From: Deltaproteobacteria bacterium CSP1-8
GTDB lineage: Bacteria; Desulfobacterota; Deferrimicrobia; Deferrimicrobiales; Deferrimicrobiaceae
Reading direction: 5' to 3'
Assembly: GCA_001443455.1 (NCBI GenBank)
Contig: LDXO01000006.1
Location: forward strand, 61,029-125,028
DNA length: 64,000 nt
In this document: positions 48,227-57,863 of the stretch, one piece after another
Position numbering within the stretch: the first letter of the stretch is position 1
Layout of the letters: every line of letters begins with the position of its first letter
Made by a program: the position numbers and the translations under genes
The notes under the pieces: generated by a model
What the model was told of the DNA's origin: nothing
What the model saw: only the letters and a program-made list of their open reading frames with translations
Database searches by the model: none

Positions 48227-48403
48227 AAAAAGAGGCTGATGGCCTGGGAGGGGAGGACCATTTCTTATCCCCTCCCACAATCCCGGGGAATGGAAAAAAA
48301 TTTCCTCTAAAGAAATCTCGGAAGATTGCCGAGATTAGGAATTGGGAGGATGCGAGTAATTCATTAAGAATAAAAAAATAGGAATTACAAGGAGGATCAC
48401 GGG

Positions 48404-48568
48404 GTGGATGCTGTCGCCATGATTCAAACATTGGAACCATTCAAGGCGGGAATCGGAATCGGGGCTATTGCCTTGATCTATGGCACAGTGAAAATGGAGT
48501 TCAGTCTCGGCGTATTGGGATTCTTTCTCTGTTTTCTTGCGGGATTGATCGCGCAATTATTCACGTAG
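48404..48568 (+). CDS. Small two-TM membrane protein (54 aa)
   Basis: AAGGAGG RBS 8 nt before GTG; MDAVAMIQTLEPFKAGIGIGAIALIYGTVKMEFSLGVLGFFLCFLAGLIAQLFT. Confidence 0.5.
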   Translation: MDAVAMIQTLEPFKAGIGIGAIALIYGTVKMEFSLGVLGFFLCFLAGLIAQLFT

Positions 48569-48948
48569 CTTGCTTCCCGATGATCAATTTTCCAGGTTAT
48601 CCTCGCATATATAAGGCAAAAAGTAAGAGGATACTGCCTGCAAAGAGCACCAATAAAAATATCTCCAGTATCCCACGGTCCTTTCTGTGGATCTTTTTTT
48701 GATGTTTCACGGCGGACGTTTTCGGTTTCCGGGGGATATTCTTCTTTTTCGAAACCTTGCTCACCGGCGTCACCCGGGCTCTCAACAGGCATGGTGAAAA
48801 GAGGTCCTGCGGTTGTCGGTGTTGCGGGCGTCGACGAAATCCGTTACCTAAGTTTCCGGTTGTCCTCTCTGGGAGGGGAAGCGTCATGATATCATGGGTC
48901 GGCTTCTCGGCGATGGAAATCTTTTTGATATCTCTCGGAGGATTCGTC

Positions 48949-49728
48949 ATGCGGAAAGTGGTTTTTGCGGGGTTGATCCTTGCGTTCGGGCTTTCGATCT
49001 GCGCGCTGACGGCATCGTCGGCCGATGTTTCCGAATTGCTCGAAAGGGCCAAAAAGGGGGAGCCCGAGGCGCAATATGGCCTGGCCGAAAGGTACAGGAA
49101 AGGCGACGGGGTCCCGAAAAATGCCGAGGAAGCGGAGCAGTGGTACCGCAAGGCCGCCGAGAAGGGTTCCGCCGATGCCCAGTCTTCTCTGGGGAAGATG
49201 TATCGAACCGGCGAGGGCGTTCCGAAGAACAACGCCGAGGCGGCGAAATGGTACCGCAAGGCCGCGGATCAAGGTGTCCCCGATGCCCAGTCCACCCTGG
49301 GGAAGATGTATCGGAACGGGGAGGGCGTTCCGAAGAACAACGCCGAGGCGGCGAAATGGTATCGCAAGGCCTCAGAGAAGGGTGTCGCGGATGCCCAATC
49401 CACCCTCGGGAAGATGTATCGAAACGGCGAGGGAGTTCCGCAGGACAACGCCGAGGCGGCAAAATGGTATCGGAAGGCCGCGGAGCAAGGTGTTGCAGAC
49501 GTGCAGGCGGAACTGGGATTGATGTACGCCAACGGGCAGGGTGTCCCCCGTGATTATGTCGAATCCGTCAAATGGTACCGGAAGGCTGCGGAGCAGGGGA
49601 ATGCAAATGCGCAACACGGCCTGGGAGTGATGTACCACAATGGCTTCGGTGTGGAGCGGGATGACGGCGAGGCGACGAAGTGGTTCCGAAAGGCCGCCGA
49701 GCAAGGATATTACGGTAAGCCCCAGTAG
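48949..49728 (+). CDS. Secreted Sel1-like repeat protein
   Basis: Signal peptide followed by tandem 36-aa repeats (AQSTLGKMYRNGEGVPKNNAEAAKWYRKAAEQGVAD). Confidence 0.92.
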   Translation: MRKVVFAGLILAFGLSICALTASSADVSELLERAKKGEPEAQYGLAERYRKGDGVPKNAEEAEQWYRKAAEKGSADAQSSLGKMYRTGEGVPKNNAEAAKWYRKAADQGVPDAQSTLGKMYRNGEGVPKNNAEAAKWYRKASEKGVADAQSTLGKMYRNGEGVPQDNAEAAKWYRKAAEQGVADVQAELGLMYANGQGVPRDYVESVKWYRKAAEQGNANAQHGLGVMYHNGFGVERDDGEATKWFRKAAEQGYYGKPQ

Positions 49729-49762
49729 TGCCGTGCCGGGGGCCGGGGGTTTTCCTCGGCCG

Positions 49763-49978
49763 TCAGGCGATAGCCAGCTTCTCTTTCCGGTGGGTCCGCA
49801 GGTAATTCTCCACGTCGCGCAGATGGAAGAGGAGCGTGTTCTCCAGCCAGATCCCGGGGAGTTCCCGGCTCACCGCCAGGGTCTGGACGTGCAGCCTCGA
49901 AAGACTGAGCATGTTCGCCACCTCGGCCGCGGACAAAAGCTGCGTGTCGCCATGTTTGCGTTCCCCGTCCCGTTGCAT
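49763..49978 (-). CDS. Small excisionase/MerR-like HTH protein
   Basis: LLSAAEVANMLSLSRLHVQTLAVSRELPGIWLENTLLFHLRDVENYLRTH. Confidence 0.6.
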   Translation of the reverse strand: MQRDGERKHGDTQLLSAAEVANMLSLSRLHVQTLAVSRELPGIWLENTLLFHLRDVENYLRTHRKEKLAIA

Positions 49979-49991
49979 GTTCGCCGTCCTC

Positions 49992-50186
49992 CTATAGGTC
50001 GATCCACAAATTGCCGGCCTGTACCTGGAGCGTGTCCCCTTCGGATGAATCGAAGGTTTTTTTCACGATTCGCAGGAGTCCGACAAGGTTGCTGCCTCGC
50101 TCTCCTTTTCGCCTTTCCACGATGGTCCCGATGCGTATCTTCGTCTTCTTCTTGCGGTCCAAGCGGTACACGGGGAAGCTTTCCAT
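49992..50186 (-). CDS. Conserved small hypothetical protein
   Basis: MESFPVYRLDRKKKTKIRIGTIVERRKGERGSNLVGLLRIVKKTF; co-oriented with the HTH gene. Confidence 0.5.
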   Translation of the reverse strand: MESFPVYRLDRKKKTKIRIGTIVERRKGERGSNLVGLLRIVKKTFDSSEGDTLQVQAGNLWIDL

Positions 50187-50691
50187 GGCGATACCTCCCG
50201 GGCGTTCAGGCATCCTCTTGCGTCATTCGTCCTTCCGGGACCGGATTTCCGATCCGTTTTCCCCGTGGGGAGAGAAGGCAGGGATACGCGCCATCCTTCT
50301 CTCCCCGATTGCATTTCCCGGGGATGCGAGCTGCCGGCCTCGAATCCCCCGTAAGGCTCCCCTCTGAAGCCAGCCGGGCGCGCCGGTGGGTCGGAGGATC
50401 GGGAGCATCATCTGTCATTGTTCTCTAGCAATATCAATGCCAAGCTAAACATTGTTATAATTGACTATACCCCCATGGTTTTTAATGGAAAAGCTGACAG
50501 GCAGAGGGGAAGCCAGGGCGAGAAATGTAGGAAAAAACTTATCCAAGTTCGTACAATGACTGCTGATTGTTTCCCTGTGGGGAGCTACTTCGCGTAACCG
50601 ATGGAACGGTGCCTGGTTCCGGGATATCCGACATCCCCTCTACAAGATCACGTGAACGCCTCCACGGTTCTTGTGGAGATCGACTTGGTCC

Positions 50692-51579
50692 CTACGGATA
50701 CAGCCCCGCCAATCGTTCGATAATCGGCGGGATCAGATAGGTGGCCAGCTGCGTATGGGAGCCGCCGCCCAGGACCACAGAAAGTTTCCCCCCGCAGACT
50801 TCTCCCGCCAGTTCCCGCATACGGATCGCGATGTTCCAGTAGCAGGGCCCGGAAAGGCCGATGTCGCCATAGTCGCCCTGGTGCGTGTCGAAGCCGAAAT
50901 ACCAGAACATCAGGTCGGGCCGGAATTGGCGGACCCGGCGGGGGAAGTGCTGCTCCACCAGGTCGAGGTACAGATCGTTCATGGGCTGCTCGTCCCGCCT
51001 GCTTGCCCAAGGGGAGGGATAGGCCGCATCCACTTTCGTTCCGTCGGGGGACTCGTAATTCGTCCCGCAGAGGCAGACATGGAGGATATCGGGGTCGTTT
51101 TGAAACAGGTCCCGGGTGCCGTCGCCGTGGTGGGCATCGGTATCCAGGATGGCAAAACGCCGGAGGCCGTGTTTCTCCCGGAGGTTGACGATGCAAAGCG
51201 CAACGTCGTTGAAGCAGCAGTAACCCCCGAAATACTCCCGCCCCGAGTGGTGCCCGCCGGCGCCGATGAAGGCAAAGGCATTGGCAATTTCCCCTTCGGC
51301 GATCTTTTCTCCCGCCATCACCACGCCCCCCGCCGAGTGCCAGGCGGTGGAGCAAAGGGGGTCACCTTTCACGCCTTCGATCAGGGACGGGGTGTGAACC
51401 TTCAGCACCAACTCCTGCGAAACGGGCCCCGGCTCATACATCCTGACGTTCTCGCTTTGCAAGATCCTGTCCAGGGCCATGGGAAAGTCGGCCAGCCGCG
51501 CCCCGACAGTAAGATAGCTGCGCCGGGAATAGGAAGGGTGATAGAAAATTCCGGTGGTGCATGACGGCAGGGGGGACAT
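50692..51579 (-). CDS. Histone-deacetylase-family protein
   Basis: GGHHSGREYFGGYCCFNDVA, LDTDAHHGDGT, FGFDTHQGD motifs. Confidence 0.92.
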   Translation of the reverse strand: MSPLPSCTTGIFYHPSYSRRSYLTVGARLADFPMALDRILQSENVRMYEPGPVSQELVLKVHTPSLIEGVKGDPLCSTAWHSAGGVVMAGEKIAEGEIANAFAFIGAGGHHSGREYFGGYCCFNDVALCIVNLREKHGLRRFAILDTDAHHGDGTRDLFQNDPDILHVCLCGTNYESPDGTKVDAAYPSPWASRRDEQPMNDLYLDLVEQHFPRRVRQFRPDLMFWYFGFDTHQGDYGDIGLSGPCYWNIAIRMRELAGEVCGGKLSVVLGGGSHTQLATYLIPPIIERLAGLYP

Positions 51580-51580
51580 T

Positions 51581-51713
51581 CCTTCATCATAAACGAGCCA
51601 TGCGCTAAGATGAACCCATGATCCGCGTCACGGAGACGATCTTCCTCGACGAAAGCGAGATTTTGGAACGGTTCATCCGCTCCTCGGGTCCCGGGGGGCA
51701 GAACGTCAACAAG
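51581..51713. repeat. 133-bp direct repeat, copy 1 (hdac-arfB intergenic plus arfB codons 1-32)
   Basis: Matches 54653-54785 with a single mismatch seen (ata/atc). Confidence 0.95.
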
Positions 51714-51770
51714 ACCAGGTGGGTATTTGCCCAGGGTTATTCAAAATTAATGTGCTCTTCCATTATATAA
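51618..51770 (+). pseudogene. Truncated arfB 5' fragment, 50-aa ORF retaining GGQ
   Basis: MIRVTETIFLDESEILERFIRSSGPGGQNVNK then TRWVFAQGYSKLMCSSII*. Confidence 0.85.
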
Positions 51771-52672
51771 ATTGGTCTTTCATTGGTTTGTTCGTATATA
51801 CGCCCGATATACTGGCCTAAAATTCCAATTGTGATCAATTGAATTCCACCCAGAAATAAAACTATAAGAAATACAAAAATCCAGCCTGGTATCGTTGGTT
51901 CCGGATAAGGATAATTGGAAATTACGGCATACAGGATTATTAACAAGCTGACCAGAGAGCAAAAATATCCTATAGCCAATGATATTTTTAATGGAAACGA
52001 AGAAAAAGAGAGAATACCGTCAATAGCAAGTTTTACCAATTTCCGAAATGGATATTTTGTTTTCCCCGCAAATCTCTTCTCCCTTACGTATTCCACTTCC
52101 GTTTGCCTGAACCCTACCCAGCTTACCATTCCACGGATGTAGCGGTTTTTTTCCCTCATTTTTTTCAGTTCATCAACTACTCTTCTGTCCATCAGCCGGA
52201 AGTCGCCACTATCGACTGTGATATCAATGTGGGTAGTTTTTCGAAGGAATCGATAGAATAGAAATATTGCAGCATGTCTGAAAATACCCTCTCCCTTGCG
52301 TTTTTTCCGCACGCCATGAACGACTTGATAGCCTTCCCCCCATTGTTTCACCATTTCCGGGATAATTTCCGGTGGATCCTGTAAATCTGCATCGATCGTC
52401 ACGACTACCCGGCCCGATGTCTTATCCATCCCAGCGGTAAGGGCGGCTTGATGTCCAAAGTTTCGGGAGAAGTTGATCAACTTTACTTTTTTATCCTGGA
52501 AACACAGTTGCTTTGCTAACTGTAATGTTTTATCGCGACTCCCATCGTTTATCAATATAATTTCGTATTCATCCTTATATCTATGAAGGACAGCCGTTAG
52601 TTTTTTATATAGTTCATGGATTACTAGTTCTTCATTATACAGCGGAACAATCACGCTAATAAATGTGGACAC
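51737..52672 (-). CDS. GT2-family glycosyltransferase (dolichyl-phosphate/GtrB-like) with C-terminal TM pair
   Basis: VIVPLYNEELVI, ILINDGSRDKT, VTIDADLQDPPE; visibly AT-rich relative to flanks. Confidence 0.92.
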   Translation of the reverse strand: MSTFISVIVPLYNEELVIHELYKKLTAVLHRYKDEYEIILINDGSRDKTLQLAKQLCFQDKKVKLINFSRNFGHQAALTAGMDKTSGRVVVTIDADLQDPPEIIPEMVKQWGEGYQVVHGVRKKRKGEGIFRHAAIFLFYRFLRKTTHIDITVDSGDFRLMDRRVVDELKKMREKNRYIRGMVSWVGFRQTEVEYVREKRFAGKTKYPFRKLVKLAIDGILSFSSFPLKISLAIGYFCSLVSLLIILYAVISNYPYPEPTIPGWIFVFLIVLFLGGIQLITIGILGQYIGRIYEQTNERPIYIMEEHINFE

Positions 52673-52747
52673 AGGTTATCCCTTCCACTTTCATTTAATA
52701 TCGATTCATTTCGAAAAGGATTCTCCCTTCGATACCCCCAACATGGG

Positions 52748-54301
52748 TCAATAACCTACTCGAGGCGGGCTCGCCGGTTCGCCGAAGTACCTTTCCCGGA
52801 AAAAATCGTGCCCCGTCGGAAGGAAGGTTGGTATTGCATAGAAATCGTCGCGGATCTCCCGGAGCACGAGGTCCCGGTACGGTTTGTAGCGGAATCCTTT
52901 TCCGAGCAGGATGTGGAATTGTGTGCCGTACACCGGAAGAGTGCCGGTCTCGAACGAGTCGAAAAAGAGTTTCAGTTCCCTAGTATTGGGCATCCTTTTC
53001 AAAAACACCAGGATGTTTTTTCCGTCGAGGAGCCGGAAGTCGGTCCACAGGTCATCTGCCCGCCCGTGGGCGGATCCGTGGCCGAACACGACAAAGTGGT
53101 TCCCCGTGTAGTAGGAAAGGCGCGCGGCCGAGGCGTAGGAGGTCGTGGAGAAGGTGTACTCCCTCTCGAACGCCATAAGCCTCGCCGCCACCTCGGGTGC
53201 TTTGAAGAAAAAAACGAGGTCCCCGTAGAAACGGGTATTCCTCCAGGCCGACAGTGGCAGCGCGAGGAGGACCGCGAGAATTGCGATGTGAGCCATTGTG
53301 AAAACACCCATCCCCTGGACAGCCCCGGCAATCCGCTCCGTTCCCGAGACGGCGAACAGCGCCAGGAAGAGATACGGATAAAACGAAACGGCCCAGTGCA
53401 CCCCGATGGACTTCACCGTAGACAGAACTGTGAGCATTGCGATTGGCACGAGGAACAGCACGGCGAACGCGAGAAGGGGGCTTCCCATCATCCGTTCCGT
53501 CATCCCCTTTCGTTCCCGGTAGAGGAGGAAGAGGACCGGGGGGGTGACCAGGTAAAGCTGCGTGACCACGTGAAGAGCAACACTTTGGAGGTCGAACCGC
53601 ATCCCGGTGTTTCTGTTATACAGGTTGAACAGGACGTTCGCCCAGGAGTGGGTGTAGTTCCAAAACACGTTCTGAGCTACGAAAGGGGCAGCGGAAAGGA
53701 CCAGGAGCAGGATCCCCGCCAGACGCCTTCGGTCCTTACGGGCAGAAAGGAAGTACAGGGCGTATGACGCGCCGAGGAACACGGCGAGGTACTTCGACAG
53801 GAAGGAAAGGCCGAGAAAGGCTCCGGACAGAATGTACGAGAGGTACCTTTCCTCCCGGACCGCCTTGTAGAAGAAGAAGGCGGACAGGAACGAAAAGAGG
53901 TAAAGCGGGGTATCCGACGTGTAGGGAAAGAAGAGGATGTTCAGGGGGGACACCAAGTACAGGATGGCGGTTGCCCTGGCCTTGGTCGCGTCGTGCTCCC
54001 TCGGCAGGAAGTAGATCCCTACCCCTACGAGGGTCGAGGAAAGGATCGCCGGCAGCCGGATCACCCACTCCGTTTTCCCGGCCAGGAGGAACGGATACAG
54101 GAACCATGCGGCCATCGGCGGGTGGTCCCGGTACCCGAGGGCGGGCCGGATCGCCTGCTGATAGTAGTACGCCTCGTCGTTTGTCAGCGGGACGACGAAC
54201 GACAGGGCCATTTTGAGAAGGAGAGTCCCGCCCAGAGCCCACAGGAAGAGACGGCGGTACTCCTCCGCGCTGCGGGCCTCCCCTGCGGGCATCACTTCCA
54301 T
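52748..54301 (-). CDS. GT39/ArnT-like membrane glycosyltransferase
   Basis: LTNDEAYYYQQAIRPALGYRDHPPMAAWFLYP; multiple TM helices. Confidence 0.87.
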   Translation of the reverse strand: MEVMPAGEARSAEEYRRLFLWALGGTLLLKMALSFVVPLTNDEAYYYQQAIRPALGYRDHPPMAAWFLYPFLLAGKTEWVIRLPAILSSTLVGVGIYFLPREHDATKARATAILYLVSPLNILFFPYTSDTPLYLFSFLSAFFFYKAVREERYLSYILSGAFLGLSFLSKYLAVFLGASYALYFLSARKDRRRLAGILLLVLSAAPFVAQNVFWNYTHSWANVLFNLYNRNTGMRFDLQSVALHVVTQLYLVTPPVLFLLYRERKGMTERMMGSPLLAFAVLFLVPIAMLTVLSTVKSIGVHWAVSFYPYLFLALFAVSGTERIAGAVQGMGVFTMAHIAILAVLLALPLSAWRNTRFYGDLVFFFKAPEVAARLMAFEREYTFSTTSYASAARLSYYTGNHFVVFGHGSAHGRADDLWTDFRLLDGKNILVFLKRMPNTRELKLFFDSFETGTLPVYGTQFHILLGKGFRYKPYRDLVLREIRDDFYAIPTFLPTGHDFFRERYFGEPASPPRVGY

Positions 54302-54539
54302 TTCTCCTCCCCTTTTTGTGTCATCCCATCGCTGCTCCCGTTTCCGTCGGTGGGGTGTCGGTCACGTGGTGCTCCCCTTGCATTGAGGTATGCCATCGGT
54401 TCGACGGGTTACCCTACGTTACAACATACGAGACCGGCCTGTCATATGGTCTGTTTCGTTACGATTTTCCGGAATAGAGGGATAAGAGATCAGACGGCCG
54501 GGAAATGGGATTTTGCGCAAATACCTCGAACATGATAAT

Positions 54540-54623
54540 CCGGTAGTCGAGGGGGGAGCCGTCCTCGTTTACTGCCTTGATCCGGAGCGCCATCTTCCCG
54601 AAGGTCTGCCCGAAGGCACCGTG
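54540..54623. repeat. 84-bp duplicated fragment of the RDD-family gene at 58017-58100
   Basis: ccggtagtcgagggggg...gcaccgtg, two mismatches seen. Confidence 0.9.
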
Positions 54624-54652
54624 CTCACCGCGGCGATGGAGGCCGGGCGACG

Positions 54653-54785
54653 CCTTCATCATCAACGAGCCATGCGCTAAGATGAACCCATGATCCGCGT
54701 CACGGAGACGATCTTCCTCGACGAAAGCGAGATTTTGGAACGGTTCATCCGCTCCTCGGGTCCCGGGGGGCAGAACGTCAACAAG
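54653..54785. repeat. 133-bp direct repeat, copy 2, leading into intact arfB
   Basis: See copy 1 at 51581-51713. Confidence 0.95.
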
Positions 54786-55115
54786 GTGGCGACGGCGGTC
54801 CAACTTCGCTTCGACGTCCGACATTCCCGGTCACTGCCCGATGCCGTGCGGGAACGCCTGGTTCGCCTGGCGGGGAAGAGGATGACCGGCGAAGGCGTGC
54901 TGATCCTCGAGGCGCGAAGGTTCCGCACGCAGGAGCGCAACCGCCAGGACGCAAGGGACCGCCTGATCGCGTTGCTCCGCAAGGCGGCAGAACCCGTCAC
55001 GCCCCGCCGGAAAACCAGGCCCAGCCGGGAATCGCAGAAACGCCGGCTGGAGCGCAAGCACCGGCGAAGTGAATCCAAGAAGACTCGAGGACGAGTATCG
55101 ATTCCGGAACACTGA
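54690..55115 (+). CDS. arfB: Alternative ribosome-rescue factor/peptidyl-tRNA hydrolase ArfB
   Basis: RSSGPGGQNVNKVATAVQLRFD and basic C-terminal tail. Confidence 0.93.
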   Translation: MIRVTETIFLDESEILERFIRSSGPGGQNVNKVATAVQLRFDVRHSRSLPDAVRERLVRLAGKRMTGEGVLILEARRFRTQERNRQDARDRLIALLRKAAEPVTPRRKTRPSRESQKRRLERKHRRSESKKTRGRVSIPEH

Positions 55116-55182
55116 TATTCCACCCGACCGTGACGATCAGGTTGCGGCAGGCGTTGCACCCGAACCGGGAGGCGGCCAAGGG

Positions 55183-56157
55183 GTGAACAAGGATCTCCTC
55201 CCGGGGGCGGGCGTTCTCGCGCTTGTGCTTTCGCTCGCCGCAGGCGGCGCCGCAGGGGCGAACCGGTCCGACGGGTGGAACGAGTGTGCGAAGATCGCCG
55301 ACGACGCGCAACGTCTCAGATGCTTCGACGATCGTTTCGGCCGCAGCCCGGCGGAAACCGAAGCACCGTCCTACCTGTCACGGCTCTGGGAACTGGACAC
55401 GGAATCAAGGCTAAGGAAATTCGCCATCACGCCCTACCGGTCCAACTACATCCTGCCCGTTACCTACAACACCACGCCGAACGAAGGGCCCATCCGGGAG
55501 GCCGAGCCGGGGAAGGAAGTCAAGAACCACGAGGTCCAGTTCCAGATCAGTTTCAAGATCAAGCTCTGGCAGGACATCCTGGACAAGGAGATGGACCTCT
55601 GGGTTGCCTACACCCAGCGTTCCTTCTGGCAGTTTTACGATTTCGCGGACTCCTCCCCGTTTCGCGAGACCGATTTCGAGCCCGAGCTTCTGCTCAACGT
55701 CCGCACCAATTACCATCTCCTCGGCCTCAGGGGCCGCACCATCCAAGTCGGTGTGGATCACCAGTCCAATGGCCGCGCAAAACCGCAGTCCCGAAGCTGG
55801 AACCGCCTGGTGGCGAACTTCGGATTCGAGAGGGACAACGTCATTCTCCTCCTCGATACCTGGTATCGCATCCCGGAAAACGAGGAGGACGACGACAATC
55901 CCGGGATCGAGAAGTATCTGGGCTACGGACAGATGAACGTTTTCTACCTGCGGAAGGGACACCGGTTCGGGCTCCTGATCAGGAACAATCTCCGGTTGCA
56001 CGACAACAAGGGCGCCTTGCAGCTCGAATGGAGCTTCCCGCTCATCCGGTGGGTGAGCGGCTACGTCCAATACTTCAACGGGTACGGGGAGAGCTTGCTC
56101 GATACCAATGCCTCAGCCAACCGTATCGGCATCGGTTTCATCCTGAAGGAATGGTAG
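55183..56157 (+). CDS. pldA: Outer-membrane phospholipase A1 family
   Basis: ITPYRSNYILPVTYN, VDHQSNGRAKPQSRSWNR, GYGESLLDTNASANRIGIGF. Confidence 0.9.
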   Translation: MNKDLLPGAGVLALVLSLAAGGAAGANRSDGWNECAKIADDAQRLRCFDDRFGRSPAETEAPSYLSRLWELDTESRLRKFAITPYRSNYILPVTYNTTPNEGPIREAEPGKEVKNHEVQFQISFKIKLWQDILDKEMDLWVAYTQRSFWQFYDFADSSPFRETDFEPELLLNVRTNYHLLGLRGRTIQVGVDHQSNGRAKPQSRSWNRLVANFGFERDNVILLLDTWYRIPENEEDDDNPGIEKYLGYGQMNVFYLRKGHRFGLLIRNNLRLHDNKGALQLEWSFPLIRWVSGYVQYFNGYGESLLDTNASANRIGIGFILKEW

Positions 56158-56258
56158 GTCCCCGGCGGACCCGGAGAAAGGGGGCTGGGCGGCGAACGGA
56201 GAAAGGGAGCAGGCCGTGCCCGCCCCCATTCTCTCTCTGGTCAAGATAGAACCGGGAT

Positions 56259-57278
56259 TTATGTCCAGGGATGATCGGTGAATCTCCATTCGTACCCGGG
56301 GATTCCGTCGACATCCGCTTCCACGTAATAGCCCGAGGATACCGGAACGGCGTCGATCACGGTAAGTCTTGCGCTTCTGCCTCCGCTTCCGGTTACGACG
56401 AGGACGCCGCTTGCGGGAAGCCTGTAGCCGGAGGAATAACGGAAAGATGCGGTGGTGGACACATCCACGTACCCGTAGTACGGCAGATAGATTCTTCCCG
56501 ACACGGTGGCGTCCACATAATCGGGGTCGCCATCAAAGTCCCCGTCCGGACCATCCGTCACGTTCAGCGTGTAGCGATCGACCCACACGGTTTCCCCGGA
56601 GGTGTTGTCCCGTGAATAAACGCTCATCAAGGCAGATGCCGACGGGCCGTTGACGGACAGATCCAGTGTTCCGTAAATGGTGACGGAATCAGTGCCATTC
56701 ACCATGGTGATGGGGTTGAAGGAGAACGAGATGTGAGCGAACGAACCTCCGGTCATGTCGAAGGTTCCCGACACGTTGGCCAGACCGGAAATCTCCCCGC
56801 TGCCATCCCCGTGCCAGTTTTCGAACCGGAACGTTCCCGTGAATTCTCCCGTCTGGTCATCGGCGGACAGGGTGAACGACATGCTCCCGCCGGACCCGTC
56901 GGAGATCGTGTTGTCGATCGTGACGACCGTCATGGGGAGGGCGCGGGTGGAAGAATTCGTCCGGACCGAAGAACCGGCAGGCACCGGGGTCTCCTCCGCG
57001 GCGTCCTTGAGCAACCGGACGAGCGTCAGGACTTTGGGGCGATCCGTAGCGGGATTCCCGGATCCGGAGTACCCGAGAATCGATACCGTGGAAGCCGAAA
57101 GGTCCCCTGCCTGGTAGGCCTGGAGAGCGATCTGTTCCGCATTGTTGTCCGTGATCGTGGATGGGGAGGTGATGCCGGTGTACGGGGATGCGGAACCGCC
57201 TCCCCCGCCTCCCCCGCAACCGGCGAGGAGGATAACAGCGAGCATGCAAACCACTGCCGATACGGTTCTTTTCACCAT
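56259..57278 (-). CDS. Hypothetical secreted lipoprotein
   Basis: Lipobox LAVILLAGCGGGGGGG; beta-rich body. Confidence 0.65.
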   Translation of the reverse strand: MVKRTVSAVVCMLAVILLAGCGGGGGGGSASPYTGITSPSTITDNNAEQIALQAYQAGDLSASTVSILGYSGSGNPATDRPKVLTLVRLLKDAAEETPVPAGSSVRTNSSTRALPMTVVTIDNTISDGSGGSMSFTLSADDQTGEFTGTFRFENWHGDGSGEISGLANVSGTFDMTGGSFAHISFSFNPITMVNGTDSVTIYGTLDLSVNGPSASALMSVYSRDNTSGETVWVDRYTLNVTDGPDGDFDGDPDYVDATVSGRIYLPYYGYVDVSTTASFRYSSGYRLPASGVLVVTGSGGRSARLTVIDAVPVSSGYYVEADVDGIPGYEWRFTDHPWT

Positions 57279-57701
57279 GACTCTTCGCTCCTTTGGGCAA
57301 GGATTGTTGCCACTGATTCCCGGGTATTCCCTCAACCTCTCCGCACCTTATCGAAAAAACGCACTTCGACCTTTATTCGCTTTAAGGTCTTCGCCCCCTT
57401 CCCGCTCGGGCTAACTTCTCTTCGCCGATACCCATACACCGATGGTGAATATCGCCAGGACCACGCCGACAATCACCCCCATGATGAACCACAGCATCAT
57501 CGTCCTGCTCCATGGCCAGGGATGGTTCTTTTCCCATGGCTCCCGGATCTTCTTATCGGCACAGAAACGGGAGGAATTTATCCCTTTTTCTTCCTACGGG
57601 GCCGGATGGGTCTCGGGGCAGGGGGGTGGAGGGACACCTTCCAAGCGCGAAAACGGGGGAGCAACGAGGGGCCGACGTGACAGGTACTTGATCAACGAAC
57701 G

Positions 57702-57735
57702 AAAAAAGGACCCGGCCGAAGTCGGCCAAGTCCTT
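57702..57735 (-). terminator. Intrinsic terminator of tRNA-Phe
   Basis: On the minus strand AAGGACTTGGCCGACTTCGGCCGGGTCCTTTTTT. Confidence 0.8.
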
Positions 57736-57744
57736 GATGTTTCC

Positions 57745-57820
57745 TGGTGGCCCCTCCCAGAATTGAACTGGGGACACGAGGATTTTCAGTCCTCTGCTCT
57801 ACCATCTGAGCTAAAGGGCC
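57745..57820 (-). tRNA. tRNA-Phe (GAA), CCA encoded
   Basis: GGCCCTTTAGCTCAGATGGTAGAGCAGAGGACTGAAAATCCTCGTGTCCCCAGTTCAATTCTGGGAGGGGCCACCA; anticodon loop CTGAAAA. Confidence 0.96.
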
Positions 57821-57863
57821 ATCGGTCAGGAGCACCAATAGTAGCGGACCCGGGCGGCGGGTG

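Noticed and set aside
49057-49720. Tandem ~108-bp repeats as a CRISPR or satellite array
   Set aside because: They are in-frame Sel1 protein repeats without spacers.
54459-54824. 121-aa minus-strand RDD-like ORF
   Set aside because: Only a copied 84-bp RDD fragment joined to arfB antisense; not a functional gene.
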